From contig NZ_JAGQEG010000014.1 in NCBI RefSeq assembly GCF_018305005.1, forward strand, positions 1 to 64,000: 64,000 nt of DNA, given 5' to 3'. Both the position numbers and the translations under genes were made by a program. Under the pieces are notes generated by a model. That model saw only the letters and a list, made by a program, of their open reading frames with translations, had not been told where the DNA came from and did no database searches. Origin of the DNA: Collimonas silvisoli. GTDB lineage: Bacteria; Pseudomonadota; Gammaproteobacteria; Burkholderiales; Burkholderiaceae_D. Of this stretch, positions 17,901 to 27,734 are shown piece by piece. The first letter of the stretch is position 1. Each line of letters starts with the position of its first letter.

Positions 17901-20202
17901 GCTGTCACCCGCGAAGGGGGCGTTGACGGTCGATGGCGCACCACTGACGATCAATCAGGCACCTGGCGCCAGCGGTCGATACACGTTTAACGGTTCCGTC
18001 GGACAGCGCCTTGGTCTGGGTGTTTCGGGTGTCACTTTCACGCCAACTGGCGATTCCGCAAGTTGGTCGATCATTGGACCCAGTGGGGCGACGTTGGTTA
18101 ACTGTGGTGGCTTCAGCAGCGGTAGCGGCTGCGTGCTGCCGCAGTTGAATGCTACCGGTGTGTACACGGTGGTGCTGGTGCCGGGCAGTGCGACGACAGC
18201 AGTGCAGGCGACGTTGACGTTGTCGAGCGAAGTGAATGGGGTACTAACGGCGAACGCTGCCGCGACGACGTTTGCGACGGCGCGTACCGGGCAAAATGGC
18301 CGTTACACATTTACTGCGACCGCTGGCGATAACTATAGCCTTGCCTGGACAGGGGCCACTTTCAGTGGATCCTATACGTACCTGACGGTCTACGCGCCTG
18401 ACGGTTCGCAAATTGCCTCTTATCCTTATGTCAGCGTTAGCACCCCGACAGGTGAAATTCAACTCAGCAACTTGTTGCAGACCGGTACCTATACGGTGCT
18501 CGTTGTTCCTTATCTCGGTGAAACTGGGCAGGTAGCGCTGCAGTTGCTGTCACCTGCGAAGGGGGCGTTGACGGTCGATGGCGCACCACTCACGATCAAT
18601 CAGGCGCCTGGCGCCAGCGGTCGATACACGTTTAACGGTTCCGTCGGCCAGCGTCTTGGGCTGGGCGTTTCGGGTGTCACTTTCACGTCAGCTGGCAATT
18701 ACGAAAATTGGTCGATCATTGGCCCCAATGGGGCGACGTTGGTCGACTGTAGTAGTTTCAGCAGCAGTAGCGGTTGTGTCCTGCGGCAGTTGAATGCAGC
18801 CGGTGTGTACACGGTGGTGCTGGTGCCGAGCAGTGCGACGACGGCAGTGCAAGCGACATTAACGTTATCGAGTGAGGTGCGCGGTACGCTAACAGCGAAT
18901 GCTGCCGCGACGACGTTTGCGACGGCGCGTGCCGGTCAAAATGGCCGTTACACATTTACTGCGACCGCTGGCGATAACTACAGCCTGGCCTGGACGGGGG
19001 CTACTTTCAGTGGATCCTATACGTACCTCACTGTCTACGCACCTGATGGTTCGCAAGTTGCTTCTTATCCTTATGTCAGTGCGAGCACCCCGACCGGTGA
19101 ACTTCAACTCAACAACTTGTTGCAGACCGGTACCTATACGGTGCTCGTTGTTCCTTATCTCGGTGAAACTGGGCAGGTAGCGCTGCAGTTGCTGTCACCC
19201 GCAAAGGGGGCGTTGACGGTCGATGGAACACCGCTGGCGATCAACCAGGTGGCCGGTGCCACGGGCCGCTACACGTTTAACGGCAGCGTCGGTCAGCGCC
19301 TCGGCCTGGGCGTCTCGGGTGTCACCTTCGCTCCAGCCGGCGGTTTAGCTAGCTGGTCGATCATTGGCCCTAATGGAGCGACGTTGGTCGACTGTAGTAG
19401 TTTCAGCAGCAGTAGCGGGTGTGTCCTGCCGCAGTTGAATGCAGCCGGTGTGTACACGGTAGTGCTGGTGCCGGGCAGTGCGACGACGGCAGTGCAAGCG
19501 ACGTTAACGTTATCGAGTGAGGTGCGCGGTACACTCACATCGAATGCTGCCGCGACGACGTTTGCGACAGCACGTGCCGGTCAGAATGCCCGTTACACGT
19601 TTACTGCGACGGCTGGCGATAACTACAATCTGATCTGGACTGGCGCAACTTTCCCTGGCAACTGGTCGTACCTGACTGTGTACACCCCAGACGGGTCGCA
19701 AGTTGCTGCGCCCTATTTCGATGCAGCCGACTTGCCTTCAGGAATAGTGCAACTCCGCAATCTGACGCAGACCGGTACTTACACCGTAGCCGTATCCCCT
19801 TATGGCGGTAGCGCCGGGCAAGTGGCACTGCAGCTGTTGTCACCTGCGAAGGGGGCGTTGACGGTTGATGGCGTGCCGCTGGCCCTTATTCAAGCGGCCG
19901 GGCAAAGTGGCTTTTATACCTTTGCGGGCACTGCAGGTACGTATTTGAACGTTTCGCTATCGAATCTCGCGACAATCCCCGCCAACTCCGCGGTCACGTT
20001 AACAGTACTCGGCCCCAATGGAGTCGTGGTAAATAGTCAGTCGATTAGCGCGGGAACGACCAATTGGAATATTCCTGAAGTGTCGTCCGGCAGCACCGGA
20101 TTGCCATCGACCGGCACTTATACCGTGGTCATTAACCCGGCTAGTGCGAGCACTTCTGTAAGCGGCACATTTGCGATCAAGAAATTCAGGTTGACGCCAT
20201 GA
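11914..20202 (+). CDS. Giant secreted repeat protein (YD, 2x IPT/TIG, 23 PPC-like modules)
   Basis: 2762-residue exported protein. It has a long signal peptide (about 1-53, hydrophobic core [18 protein letters not shown]), one YD-repeat pair ([26 protein letters not shown]; 54-95), and two IPT/TIG immunoglobulin-like domains (about 99-176 and 183-266). Then come 23 alternating modules of about 107 residues up to the C-terminus: 12 of type A (core [17 protein letters not shown]) and 11 of type B (core [20 protein letters not shown]). The modules look like pre-peptidase C-terminal (PPC) beta domains. Type A modules carry a Cys pair; type B modules have no Cys. Ribosome binding site AGGG is 5-6 bases before ATG. 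Its stop overlaps the start of the Rhs gene (ATGA). Probably an extracellular adhesin or stalk-like protein. Export by the adjacent secretion system is inferred. Confidence 0.85.
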   Translation: MANSNRAATRRVQYAAQETFLAVSLFLQRALRRPLIVILACILLPCAGSAYAASANYVYDELGRLVQVVAADGSSTQYAYDAAGNITAVKADTVNTLAIASFTPTAGVAGANVTIYGSGFSTTAASNTVTFNGVAATVTSASASQLKLTVPASAKTGVITVSNANGSATSTQPFTVGSNLSAPTITGFTPTIGAAGTAVTVNGTNFQAGVVNNKVSFGGVSGSTTAVTAPSQAVATVPSTGQSGKVSVQTAAGTGTSSADFFVVPSGIAVTDVVTTGRIVVNGAAATPAITTVGKYAMLLFDGSAGQQLSLGMSVFAPAPSGSGTVSIQLYAPTGSVVSSCSLSGVDKCLFAALPQTGVYRILIGIDSSHTANMSLLLSNPVTGVLKPNAAATTFATTRIGQVASYTFTAVTGDNYSLTWTGATFNGTWSYLYVYAPDGSQIASPYFGIDSPTGEVQLNNLSQTGTYTVSIVPYSAGTGQVALRLLSPAKAALTVNGAPLAINQAPGASGRYTFNGTAGQRLGLGVSGVTFTPAGDYESWSIIGPNGATLVNCNSFSTNSGCVLPQLNATGVYTVVLVPSSATTAVQATLTLSSEVSGVLTANAAATTFATARAGQNGRYTFSATAGDNYSLAWTGATFNGYWSYLNVYAPDGSQVVAPYFGAGNPTGEVQLNNLSQTGTYTVFVVPAAGGTGQVALQLLSPAKGALTIDGAPLAINQVAGATGRYTFNGSIGQRLGLGVSGVTFTPAGDSASWSIIGPSGATLVSCGGFSSGNGCVLPQLNAAGVYTVVLVPGSATTAVQATLTLSSEVRGTLTANAAATTFATARAGQNARYTFTATAGDSYSLAWTGATFSGPYTYLTVYAPDGSQVASSPYVGVGNPTGEIQLSNLLQTGTYTVLVVPYLGGTGQVALQLLSPAKGALTVDGTPLSINQAPGASGQYTFNGSIGQRLGLGVSGVTFAPAGGSVSWSIIGPNGTTLINCGSFSGSSGCVLPQLNAAGVYTVVLVPGSATTAIQATLILSKEVSGVLTANAAATSFTTARAGQNARYTFTATAGDNYSLAWTGATFSYYYNTLSVYAPDGSQVASSPYVSASNPKGEIQLNNLLETGTYTVFFTPNPGDTGQVALQLLSPAKGALTVDGTPLAINQVAGTPGRYTFNGSIGQRLGLGISGVTFAPAGGSASWSIIGPNGATLVDCSSFTNSSGCILPQLNATGVYTVMLVPGSATTAVQATLTLSSEVRGTLTANAAATTFATARAGQNARYTFTATAGDNYSLAWTGATFSNYYNTLSVYAPDGSQVASSPYVSAGNPKGEIQLNNLLETGTYTVFFAPNPGDTGQVALQLLSPSTGGVTIDGTSLAIHQVAGATGRYTFAGTTGQELGLGISNTAITPTGGTLIWSIVTPTGAILIDCGGFSTDTSCNLPTLPANGTYTILVTPSTAMAALTANLTLSTESTGTLVVNAPARAFLITRAGQNGRYTFSATMEQNLSLSITGSMLATSNNMVTVYAPDGSTVGSASFGNGTNTTVTLTNLQQTGTYTIFVDPYQTNASNLSQVSLGLTSTGTTTPGAVASDGTIAIDGAPLAINQAAGVSGHYSFNGAIGQRLGLGVTLTSAAGPISWSVMAPNGTTLVNCGSFSASSGCVLPQLNAAGVYTVVLVPGSTTTAVQATLTLSSEVSGVLTANAAATTFATARAGQNGHYTFTATAGDNYSLAWTGATFSGSYTYLTVYAPDGSQIASYPYVSVSTPAGEIQLSNLSQTGTYTVLVVPYLGETGQVALQLLSPAKGALTVDGAPLTINQAPGASGRYTFNGSVGQRLGLGVSGVTFTPAGDSASWSIIGPSGATLVNCNSFSSGNGCVLPQLNVAGVYTVVLVPGSATTAVQATLTLSSEVNGVLTANAAATTFATARAGQNARYTFTATAGDNYSLAWTGATFSGSYTYLTVYAPDGSQIASYPYVSVSTPTGEIQLSNLLQTGTYTVLVVPYLGETGQVALQLLSPAKGALTVDGAPLTINQAPGASGRYTFNGSVGQRLGLGVSGVTFTPTGDSASWSIIGPSGATLVNCGGFSSGSGCVLPQLNATGVYTVVLVPGSATTAVQATLTLSSEVNGVLTANAAATTFATARTGQNGRYTFTATAGDNYSLAWTGATFSGSYTYLTVYAPDGSQIASYPYVSVSTPTGEIQLSNLLQTGTYTVLVVPYLGETGQVALQLLSPAKGALTVDGAPLTINQAPGASGRYTFNGSVGQRLGLGVSGVTFTSAGNYENWSIIGPNGATLVDCSSFSSSSGCVLRQLNAAGVYTVVLVPSSATTAVQATLTLSSEVRGTLTANAAATTFATARAGQNGRYTFTATAGDNYSLAWTGATFSGSYTYLTVYAPDGSQVASYPYVSASTPTGELQLNNLLQTGTYTVLVVPYLGETGQVALQLLSPAKGALTVDGTPLAINQVAGATGRYTFNGSVGQRLGLGVSGVTFAPAGGLASWSIIGPNGATLVDCSSFSSSSGCVLPQLNAAGVYTVVLVPGSATTAVQATLTLSSEVRGTLTSNAAATTFATARAGQNARYTFTATAGDNYNLIWTGATFPGNWSYLTVYTPDGSQVAAPYFDAADLPSGIVQLRNLTQTGTYTVAVSPYGGSAGQVALQLLSPAKGALTVDGVPLALIQAAGQSGFYTFAGTAGTYLNVSLSNLATIPANSAVTLTVLGPNGVVVNSQSISAGTTNWNIPEVSSGSTGLPSTGTYTVVINPASASTSVSGTFAIKKFRLTP
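12715..20199 (+). repeat. Tandem array of A/B modules, 645-bp period
   Basis: The modules are also repeated at DNA level with an A+B period of 642-645 bp. For example, the junction (C)GTTGACGGTC recurs at 14675, 15320, 17276, 17921, 18566 and 19211, exact multiples of 645 apart within each run. Units between about 16.9 and 19.3 kb are nearly identical, which points to recent duplication or gene conversion. One A/B pair in the middle (about 15.95-16.64 kb) is strongly diverged, as are the first and last modules. Such arrays can change copy number by recombination and are easily mis-assembled. Confidence 0.9.
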
Positions 20203-23200
20203 CACGCAACATCTCCTATATCAATCACTTTGCCATTGATCCCAACACAATGACGGATATCACCAGCACTATGAAGAACTCGTTAGATTTCACGACGCAG
20301 CACGGGACTCTACCGTTGCGTTCGCGTCGGCTTGCCGGCGCCTGGTTGCTGGCGTTGACATTTGCCGGTGCGATGCCGGCGACGCTTGCGGCGCCTGCTT
20401 CGCCTGCAATAACGATGAACAGCACTGCAGTCGATGCACTGTCGCGGTTGCTGGCAGCGCAACCGGTCCTGCTTGCCGGTCAAAGCGCGACGCAACTGGC
20501 GGACGGCCAATGGCTGGTTATCGGCGGCGCGAGCGCTGGCGCTGCCGGTAACCAGGCCTGGCGGGTTGGCGTTGACGGTCAACGTACGGTACTGCCGGCA
20601 ACGCTACACCTGGCACGTACACGCCATAGCGCCACGCTGCTCCCCGATGGTCGGGTGCTGGTGCTGGGCGGTGTGGACGCCCATGGCGGAGTAGTGGCGG
20701 ATGCCGAGCTGTTCGATCCGGCCACTGGTTCATTCACCGACCTCGGCAGTCTGGGACTGGCAGGGCGCAGCGATCACAGTGCGACCATGTTGATGGATGG
20801 TCGTGTATTGTTGGCAGGCGGTGTTGACGCGCGCAGCAATCCGATCCGCGATGTGGATGTCTACGATCCCCTCTCGCGCAAGATCGAACGCCTGACGGCA
20901 AAGCTGGGCAGCGACCGTATCGCACCAATCGCCTTGCTGCTGCCAGACAATCGCGTATTGATCTGGTCCGGTACAACGGCGAACGGACAGGTGCAATCAA
21001 CAGCGGAAGTGTATTCTTCCGACAGCGGCCAATTCTCGATCCTGTCGATGGATCAGGTTCAGCAACTTGCCGGTGGTTTAAATCGCAGCTCGGCGCCAGC
21101 TGTGCTGGGCCAGTCGCCCGCAAGTAGTGCTACGAATGTACCGGTTGCACAACGTGTTGTGCTGCGTTTCTCGCAGAAGATGGCAGTCGGATCGTTCAAT
21201 AACGCGACGGTCACGCTGATGGGGCCGAACGGCGCGGTGGGCGTACTGCCGGTAGCCGCTGACAATGGCGTTCTGCTGTTTGCGACACCGAAACAGGAAC
21301 TGCTGCCCGCCAGCTCCTATACCTTGTTTGTGCAGGGTGCCACGGACCAGTTTGGTCAGCCATTACCGCTGACGGCAGTTGGTTTCAAGACCGTGGCGCT
21401 GAATACGACAAGCGCCGCTGCCGCCGTCGCCCAGGCCACCCTGGTGCAGGGTGCTGCTGCTGCGGTCAACAGCGGCACTGCAACCGGCAGCACCACTGGC
21501 CCTGCCAGCAAGGATGCGGCGCCGGTGCCGGCGCCGAAGGCGCCGACCAATGACCTGGTGACGACCGAAGCGATGGCCGAAGAAGGCGAATTGTGGGTGC
21601 CTGGCGTTGGCGACCATTACGGCCAGTGGCGGCGCGGCGACCGCAATGTCTCGCAACAACATTTGCCCAAGAATCTTGCGCTGCGTCGTGTGCTGTACGG
21701 TTATCCGGAACTGATGTCGTTGACACCTGCCGACGTCGCGCTTAAACGGATTCCGAACGTCGAGCCGACATCTACTGGGGTCACCTCTGTCTCCGGCCAG
21801 GTACTGCGGTTGAATGGCAAGCCGCTGGTCAACGCCACGCTGTCGATAGGAGAGCAGCAAGTCAAAACCGATGACAACGGTGAATTTACACTTTCTCCGG
21901 TGCCATCGGGACGCCAGACCATCGTGATCAACGGCGAATCCGCGACCATCGGCGAACAGCACTACGGCCGCTATGAATATGGTTTTAATGTGGAGGCCGG
22001 CAAGCCCAATCTGCTGCCGTTCATTATCTGGATGTCGCGCCTGAACCCGCAAACGCTGAAGATTGCCTCGCCGACCCAAAGCGATACGGTATTGAGCAAT
22101 CCGCAAATCCCGGGCCTGGAGCTGCGTATCCCGGCCGGCATGGTCATTCGCGACGCCAACGGCAAGATCGTGACCGAAATTAGCATGACTGCGGTGCCGG
22201 TCAACCAGCCGCCATTCCCGCTGCCGCATATCAATGTGCCAGTGTATTTCACGGTGCAGCCGGGCGGCTCGCATCTGGAAGGCATCAATGCCGCCAGCGC
22301 CAAAGGTGCGCAAATCGTCTATCCGAACTATCTGCACGCCAAGCCCGGCACGCGCATGACGTTCTGGGATTATGACGCGGCCAAGCGTGGCTGGTTTGAA
22401 TACGGTCAGGGGGTTGTGACAGCGGACGGCAAGCAGGTCATGCCGGATGCGAATGTGCGGATCTATGAATTTACAGGGGCAATGATCACGACGTTTGCGC
22501 CGTCGACTAATGCACCGTCGACCGGTCCGAAAGATTGTGGATGCAAGACTGCCGATCCGGTCGATACGTATTCCGGTCTGTTTATGAATAATGAAACCGA
22601 TCTGGCGATCGCCGATATCGTGCCGATCCGGGTCAGTCGCAGCTATCGTCAGGCCGACGATGTCAGCCGTGCCTTCGGTGTTGGCACCAACCTGTCCTAC
22701 GACATGTTCTTGACCGGTGGCTACGACACCAGTAAAGACCAGATCCTGCCATATGCTTCGCTGATCAAGCCTGACGGCGGCCAGATTAATTTTACGCGCG
22801 TCTCTGGCGGCACCGGCTACACCAATGCGGTGTTCCAGAGTACGTCGGATCCGACTACGGCATATTACGGCGCCATTGTGAAATGGGATACGACCTATCC
22901 TGGGGCCGACTGGAGCGTTACCTTAAAAACCGGCGATATCTATTATTTCCCAGGTGTTGGCGACGGTAGCGGCACGGCACGGCAGGGCGCCATGCTGGCC
23001 ATGAAGGACCGCTTCGGCAACCTGACGCAACTGGTGCGCACCAACGCGAATCTGACGCAGATCATTTCGCCCAATGGTCGCAACGTGTACCTGACCTATG
23101 ATGCAAGCAATCGCATCACCCAGGTCAAGGATGATCTGGCGCGCACGGTCGGCTATGCCTACGATGCCAGCGGGCGATTGATCACGGTCACCGATCCGCT

Positions 23201-26000
23201 GGGCAAGACCACTCAATACACCTACGGCACCCAGACGCTTGATCCTGCGCACTCCGTGGGTGGCGTCACCAGCAGCACCAACATGTTGACGGTGAGGGAC
23301 AAGAACGGCAACGTCAAGACCACCAATGTCTTTGACGGTAATGGCCGTCTGAGCAAGCAGACCTATGCCGATGGGCGTTTCTTCCAGTTCAGCTATGTAT
23401 TGCAATCGTCGCAAACAGGCACCGGGACCAGCACGGCAGGATTCGACACGGTCGTGCAAACTGACGCCACTGATGAACGAGGCACCATCACCCGCTATAG
23501 CTTCGATACGAATGGTGCACCAACCAGCGTTATCAGTGCGTTCGGCACGACCCTCCAGCAAACGGCGAGCAACAACTGGAACAGCACCACGCATTTGCTC
23601 GACAGCCGCACCGATGCCATGGGGCGGGTGACGGCGTACCAATACGACCGTCTGGGTAACAAGACACAGATCACGCAATTGTCGGGCACCAGCAATGCGA
23701 TCACAACCAATATTGTCTATGACCTGACCTACAGCCTGCCGACCAGCATCACGGATCCGAACGGCCACAACACGACGCTGACCTACAACAACCTGGGCAA
23801 CCTGATCCAGGCGACGGACGCATTGGGCCATGCGGTGGTGATGACCTACGACAGCAAGGGCCGGCGCACCAGCGTCAAGGATGCCCTGGGCCATGCCACC
23901 AGCTTCGCCTATGCCGGCGCCGATCTGCAGGCAGTGACCGACGCCTTGGGACGCACGGTGAGTTCTTACACCGACATTATCGGCCGTACGACCAGCGTGA
24001 CGGACATGCTGGGCAACCGTACCTATGTGGGCTATGACGATCTCGATCGCGCCACGGCGATCACCAATGCCAAGGGCGGTGTCGCGCAAATCAGCTACGA
24101 CGGCAACGGCAATGTGCTGAGGCAGATCGATGAGAACAATAATTCCGCTGGGTTTACTTACGACAGTCGTGACCGGATGAGCAGCATGACAGATGCGCTG
24201 GCGCACAAGGCGACTGCCTCGTACGAGCCAGGCGGCAATGTAAGCCAGAGCATCGACAACAAGGGGCAAATCACCAATCGCACTTACGATGCGCTGGGCC
24301 GTCTCACCAGCATCAGCTACGGCGCCAATACCAGCGGCACGACGAGCGCCAGCAGCACGGCATTCACCTGGGACAATGGCAACCGGCTCACGCAGGTCGT
24401 CGATTCAGTCTCTGGCACGATTACGCGCAGTTATGATCTGCTGGACAGAACGCTGAGCGAAACCACGCCGCAAGGGACGGTTACCCGGACGTTTGATGCG
24501 GGTGGACGGCGCCTGACGCTGACGGTCACCGGCCAGCCGACGATCAGCTATAGCTACGACGTGGCGGATCGGCTGACGCAGATCCAGCAGGCGGCCGGCA
24601 GCAGCAACGGCAATGTGGTGCAAACCACCGGTTATACCTACGACAACGCCAACCGCTTGACGAAGCTTGTATTTGCAAACGGTATCAACGCGAGTTATAG
24701 CTACGACAACGGCAATCAGCTAACCGGGATCAGCTATGTGAAATTGAACGGTACGGTCATTGGCGATCTGAGTTACACCTATGACACGATAGGGCATCGT
24801 ACCAGCATAGGAGGCTCTCTGGCGCAAACTAATCCAGGCACGCCGGTCAGTGCGACTGGTTTTAATGCGGTTAATCAATTGATCAAGTATGGCGCGCAGA
24901 CATTGACGTACGATGCCAACGGCAATTTGACCAGCGACGGTACCAATATCTACACTTGGGATGCGCGAAATCAACTGCAAAGTATCGGCGGCGGTAACAC
25001 GGCCAGCTTCCAGTACGATGCATTGGGAAGCCGGATCGGTAAGACGATTGGCAAGACCTCGACTGGGTATTTGTATGATGGCATCAACTTTGTGCAGGAG
25101 AAGAGCGGCACCGGCAGCAGTGCTGGTGTGACAGCCAATCTGATCACGGGACTTGGTGCAGACGATCTGATCGCACGGCAAACTAGCGCGGGCAATCAAA
25201 CGATGCTGACCGACGCTCTAGGCAGCATTATTCTGGCGACCGACGCGACGCAGGCGACGGTGACAAGTTACAGCTACGATGCCTATGGCAATACGACGCA
25301 GGTAGGGGCCAACGACAATAGCCAGCAGTACACGGGGCGGGAGAATGATGGAGCCGGGTTGTATTATTACCGGGCACGGTATTATTCACCGTCCGTGGGA
25401 CGGTTTGTGTCGCAGGACCCGATAGGGTGGAATGCGGGACAAACGAACGGGTTCAGCTATGCAAATGGGAATCCGATCAACTATACCGATCCGACCGGCA
25501 ATTGTCCGTGGTGTGTCGGGGCGGGGATCGGGGCGGCCATTGGCGGCATCGCCGGAGCTGTTCAAGCTATTAATTCTGGTGCCAACGGATGGCAAGTCGC
25601 AGAGGCAGCTGCTGTAGGAGCGTTGGCTGGTGGAGTTGCTGGCGCTATTCCCACGAATTGGGGTGCGCTAGGAACTATGGCGGCGGGGGCGTTTATTGGC
25701 GGGGCAGGTAACGTAGGAAGTCAAGTCGCCACAGGCACATCTTTGAAATGTATCAATTGGAAACAAGTAACGCTACAAGGTGCAATAGCCGGAGTTGGGG
25801 CCGGAGTTGGTTGGGGAGCGGGATTGGCAGGAGCCTTAAAAGCTGTTAGATATGGATTTGGAAGCAAGGCTGCAATTAATCAAGCAGGTGTTGCTGGAGC
25901 GATTGGCGGTGGTGCTGCCACCATATATCCTAATTTACCAATCCCAACGCCGCTTGGGGGATTCTTGCCCGCATCGGATGATGGATGTGGATGCAAGTAA
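20199..26000 (+). CDS. Rhs/YD-repeat protein with kelch-like N-terminus
   Basis: 1933-residue polymorphic-toxin-type Rhs protein. Order: extended signal peptide (about 25-66, [22 protein letters not shown]), kelch-like beta-propeller (about 85-290; [20 protein letters not shown]), SbsA-type Ig domain (300-390), Ala-rich linker, carboxypeptidase-regulatory-like domain (530-585), and a pre-Rhs domain with [17 protein letters not shown] (from 786). About 15 YD repeats (950-1700) lead to the Rhs core (1712-1768; [20 protein letters not shown], ending YTDPTGN). The 165-residue tip after this is glycine-rich, hydrophobic and AT-richer, ends DDGCGCK, and matches no toxin domain I recognise. A CGCK motif also occurs before the Rhs domain. 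With a Sec signal it is unlike T6SS-loaded Rhs. The start is coupled to the upstream stop; in-frame ATGs at 20250 and 20271 are alternatives. Confidence 0.88.
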   Translation: MTRNISYINHFAIDPNTMTDITSTMKNSLDFTTQHGTLPLRSRRLAGAWLLALTFAGAMPATLAAPASPAITMNSTAVDALSRLLAAQPVLLAGQSATQLADGQWLVIGGASAGAAGNQAWRVGVDGQRTVLPATLHLARTRHSATLLPDGRVLVLGGVDAHGGVVADAELFDPATGSFTDLGSLGLAGRSDHSATMLMDGRVLLAGGVDARSNPIRDVDVYDPLSRKIERLTAKLGSDRIAPIALLLPDNRVLIWSGTTANGQVQSTAEVYSSDSGQFSILSMDQVQQLAGGLNRSSAPAVLGQSPASSATNVPVAQRVVLRFSQKMAVGSFNNATVTLMGPNGAVGVLPVAADNGVLLFATPKQELLPASSYTLFVQGATDQFGQPLPLTAVGFKTVALNTTSAAAAVAQATLVQGAAAAVNSGTATGSTTGPASKDAAPVPAPKAPTNDLVTTEAMAEEGELWVPGVGDHYGQWRRGDRNVSQQHLPKNLALRRVLYGYPELMSLTPADVALKRIPNVEPTSTGVTSVSGQVLRLNGKPLVNATLSIGEQQVKTDDNGEFTLSPVPSGRQTIVINGESATIGEQHYGRYEYGFNVEAGKPNLLPFIIWMSRLNPQTLKIASPTQSDTVLSNPQIPGLELRIPAGMVIRDANGKIVTEISMTAVPVNQPPFPLPHINVPVYFTVQPGGSHLEGINAASAKGAQIVYPNYLHAKPGTRMTFWDYDAAKRGWFEYGQGVVTADGKQVMPDANVRIYEFTGAMITTFAPSTNAPSTGPKDCGCKTADPVDTYSGLFMNNETDLAIADIVPIRVSRSYRQADDVSRAFGVGTNLSYDMFLTGGYDTSKDQILPYASLIKPDGGQINFTRVSGGTGYTNAVFQSTSDPTTAYYGAIVKWDTTYPGADWSVTLKTGDIYYFPGVGDGSGTARQGAMLAMKDRFGNLTQLVRTNANLTQIISPNGRNVYLTYDASNRITQVKDDLARTVGYAYDASGRLITVTDPLGKTTQYTYGTQTLDPAHSVGGVTSSTNMLTVRDKNGNVKTTNVFDGNGRLSKQTYADGRFFQFSYVLQSSQTGTGTSTAGFDTVVQTDATDERGTITRYSFDTNGAPTSVISAFGTTLQQTASNNWNSTTHLLDSRTDAMGRVTAYQYDRLGNKTQITQLSGTSNAITTNIVYDLTYSLPTSITDPNGHNTTLTYNNLGNLIQATDALGHAVVMTYDSKGRRTSVKDALGHATSFAYAGADLQAVTDALGRTVSSYTDIIGRTTSVTDMLGNRTYVGYDDLDRATAITNAKGGVAQISYDGNGNVLRQIDENNNSAGFTYDSRDRMSSMTDALAHKATASYEPGGNVSQSIDNKGQITNRTYDALGRLTSISYGANTSGTTSASSTAFTWDNGNRLTQVVDSVSGTITRSYDLLDRTLSETTPQGTVTRTFDAGGRRLTLTVTGQPTISYSYDVADRLTQIQQAAGSSNGNVVQTTGYTYDNANRLTKLVFANGINASYSYDNGNQLTGISYVKLNGTVIGDLSYTYDTIGHRTSIGGSLAQTNPGTPVSATGFNAVNQLIKYGAQTLTYDANGNLTSDGTNIYTWDARNQLQSIGGGNTASFQYDALGSRIGKTIGKTSTGYLYDGINFVQEKSGTGSSAGVTANLITGLGADDLIARQTSAGNQTMLTDALGSIILATDATQATVTSYSYDAYGNTTQVGANDNSQQYTGRENDGAGLYYYRARYYSPSVGRFVSQDPIGWNAGQTNGFSYANGNPINYTDPTGNCPWCVGAGIGAAIGGIAGAVQAINSGANGWQVAEAAAVGALAGGVAGAIPTNWGALGTMAAGAFIGGAGNVGSQVATGTSLKCINWKQVTLQGAIAGVGAGVGWGAGLAGALKAVRYGFGSKAAINQAGVAGAIGGGAATIYPNLPIPTPLGGFLPASDDGCGCK

Positions 26001-26074
26001 ATTAAGGTAAGCCGTTACCATGTTTTCTTGATGGTTAGTCAGATAACGTTGACAGCAATAACTAGGGGTAAAGT

Positions 26075-26389
26075 TTGGAAATCTTGATTCATATCGGCTT
26101 GGGCATCATTGCAGGAATTCCACTGCCGATTGCATTGCTTTCTCGCCGTTTCTTAGATAAGGCACGTCCTGCATCGAAAATTGTGCGTTTCTGCCGAAAT
26201 TTCCTTCATCTAGTTCTTATGTTGCTTGGGGTAGTGATCCCTTGGTCAGCCTTTTGGCTTAGTCGTAAATTGGAATCAACACCAAGTGCTGTCAATGCAA
26301 TTGTGTTCATTGTTTTCATAGTGATCACTTTTATCTCGTTGGTTGTTAAGCTGCGTCTACACGATTCCAGCACATGGAAGCGCATGTAG
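26075..26389 (+). CDS. Small membrane protein, candidate Rhs-tip immunity protein
   Basis: 104 residues with three predicted membrane segments (about 5-22 IHIGLGIIAGIPLPIALL, 42-62 NFLHLVLMLLGVVIPWSAFW, 73-93 AVNAIVFIVFIVITFISLVV) and a basic C-terminus. TTG start, supported by a strong AGGGG ribosome binding site 5-6 bases upstream; no other start is as good. It lies 75 bases after the Rhs gene on the same strand, shares its lower GC content, and has the position immunity genes usually take behind Rhs toxins. A membrane immunity protein would fit a hydrophobic tip acting on membranes. No family recognised; function is inference from position. Confidence 0.55.
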   Translation: MEILIHIGLGIIAGIPLPIALLSRRFLDKARPASKIVRFCRNFLHLVLMLLGVVIPWSAFWLSRKLESTPSAVNAIVFIVFIVITFISLVVKLRLHDSSTWKRM

Positions 26390-26438
26390 GTTGTAGTTTT
26401 GATCTTTCTTCTCCTATATCGGGGAGGGGAGGAGGGTA

Positions 26439-26801
26439 ATGGAGCGCTATGCTGAGGCTGGAATTTCGATAGAGTCGAATCCCGGTTCGAATGTTTACAT
26501 CGGACAAATTTCTTCACATGCGGATCATCCCATTTTTCGGTGGGCGCCTTTGAATGACAAGGATTTGAATGATATCGGAAAGTACAATCAGTTCGGCTTG
26601 CGTAAGCGCCGTCTGTCGGTGACAACCAACACAGATGACCAAGAAGGCATCATCCCGACGGCCTTACGCATGGAGCATCAGCTGATATTCGAGGGTGTCA
26701 GAGACCATCAACATAGTGAGGCGGAGGTGACGAGTTGGATTGATCGGATCAGGGCGTTGAGGCTCACTCACTTCAGCTCGGCGAGTCAAGTGAAGGAGTA
26801 A
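26439..26801 (+). CDS. Adenosine-deaminase-like C-terminal fragment
   Basis: 120 residues that look like the C-terminal part of an ADA/AMP-deaminase-superfamily barrel. Visible are SNPGSNVYIG (the region of the SN motif), SSHADHPIFRW, and VTTNTDDQEGI, which resembles the metal-binding NTDDP motif. The N-terminal HxH and the HAGE and IDHG metal ligands are missing, so it cannot be a complete deaminase. It has a very purine-rich ribosome binding site (GGGGAGGGGAGGAGGG) directly before ATG, and the frame is closed by a stop 39 bases upstream. It may be a truncated gene or an orphan toxin tip displaced from the Rhs gene. It is not closely similar to the full adenine deaminase at 36-37 kb. Confidence 0.55.
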   Translation: MERYAEAGISIESNPGSNVYIGQISSHADHPIFRWAPLNDKDLNDIGKYNQFGLRKRRLSVTTNTDDQEGIIPTALRMEHQLIFEGVRDHQHSEAEVTSWIDRIRALRLTHFSSASQVKE

Positions 26802-26870
26802 TGCCAAGAGGAGTGCGAATGGCTGCGGCAGGTTTTGTAGTAGTTCCGACTTAATCAGGATCGGGAAAAC

Positions 26871-26996
26871 GTGCTTACAGCCGAGGTGATAGCGCTCCTG
26901 GCAACGCAGCCAAGTGTCGATCCCAATATGGCAATTCAGAATATTATCTGGATTCCTGATAGGTCCAATTTCATTCGTATTATGCTTAAAAAGTAG
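26871..26996 (+). pseudogene. Short frame, possible gene remnant
   Basis: Open frame (GTG 26871 to TAG 26996; open upstream to about 26840) encoding 41 residues with natural-looking composition (VLTAEVIALLATQPSVDPNM, then IWIPDRSNFIRIM). No ribosome binding site and no recognised family. It lies between the deaminase-like fragment and the repeats at 27.0 kb and is best read as debris of a decayed gene, perhaps an immunity gene. Confidence 0.25.
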
Positions 26997-27003
26997 GCTT
27001 TCC

Positions 27004-27085
27004 GGAAAATCTCATCTTTTGTGGCGGAATCGCAGAAAATCTCAACTTATCTGTCATTTCGCCTCATCTTCTGTGGCAAAACTGC
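27004..27085. repeat. Imperfect direct repeats, possible IS end
   Basis: CTCATCTTTTGTGGC (27011-27025) is repeated as CTCATCTTCTGTGGC (27063-27077), with GAAAATCTCA also present twice nearby. Multiple short repeats near the end are a feature of IS21-type elements, and the surroundings hold other gene fragments. No transposase remains, so this is a weak assignment. The rest of the 26802-27129 stretch contains no convincing gene. Confidence 0.3.
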
Positions 27086-27129
27086 CGCCAAGTCATTGAT
27101 TTTGGTATTTTCCTGTTTCACCTTTCGTG

Positions 27130-27531
27130 TCACTCTACGAACTTGTTGCTGAACATGGGAAGGCCGCTCTTTGACTCCTCGTGCGAAGCCTCGTCTTGAA
27201 GGACGTCCCAGTGCTCGACCAGAATGCCATCGACGATGCGCAGAATGTCTGCCGCGATCCAATTCTTCGGCCGGCCCATGCCCGAGAATCGCCCGTGGAT
27301 GATCACGAAATCGCCATCGGCCACTATCACGCCCGGTTCATACTTCAGCGTTGGTGGAGCGCTTTTGATGAGATTGAACAGGCCGTCGCGACCGGGCTCG
27401 ATATGAGCGCTGTGCTGGATGTAGTTGGGTGACCAATAGCGCTCGCACGCCACGTAATCACGCTTGTTGAACAAGGTATTGAAGGCCTCAAGGACAAGCG
27501 CTTTATTTTTCGATGCAATCGTTTCATTCAT
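27130..27531 (-). CDS. SnoaL/NTF2-like family protein
   Basis: 133-residue protein of the SnoaL-like polyketide-cyclase/NTF2-like fold, a small alpha+beta barrel common in uncharacterised enzymes. Typical features are LVLEAFNTLFNKRDYVACER near the start, YIQHSAHIEPG, GDFVIIHGRFSG, and the C-terminal ILVEHWDVLQD. The ATG at 27531 has a GGAGAA site 5 bases upstream; the frame is open to a TTG at 27543. It lies downstream of the SDR gene on the same strand and is probably in the same TetR-controlled unit. Substrate unknown. Confidence 0.8.
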   Translation of the reverse strand: MNETIASKNKALVLEAFNTLFNKRDYVACERYWSPNYIQHSAHIEPGRDGLFNLIKSAPPTLKYEPGVIVADGDFVIIHGRFSGMGRPKNWIAADILRIVDGILVEHWDVLQDEASHEESKSGLPMFSNKFVE

Positions 27532-27612
27532 TTTGTTCTCCAAATCACGGTTATGCTTTCTGCCGTAGAGATATCCGCACTGCTTATCAACAAAGCCTCG
27601 CTGATCACAGCG

Positions 27613-27642
27613 CCGCTTGATCTACAGCCGCTTGATCTACAG
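27613..27642. repeat. 15-bp tandem duplication
   Basis: CCGCTTGATCTACAG occurs twice head to tail in the gap between the SDR and SnoaL genes. The 200-base gap holds no convincing gene. Probably a simple slippage duplication. Confidence 0.6.
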
Positions 27643-27734
27643 CCGTATTGGGACGGCGATGGCGCGCGGAAAGAACCCGCCCCGAAGGGAGATCGCCACA
27701 ACGCGCCATCGTCGCCCGCCCTAACCATCTCCGA

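Noticed and set aside
12715-20199. CRISPR-like array
   Set aside because: The 642-645 bp repeats are in-frame protein modules, not short repeats with spacers.
22923-24269. 448-codon antisense frame within the Rhs gene
   Set aside because: Arises from the repetitive YD codons; no start signal or domain, and the Rhs frame is clearly coding.
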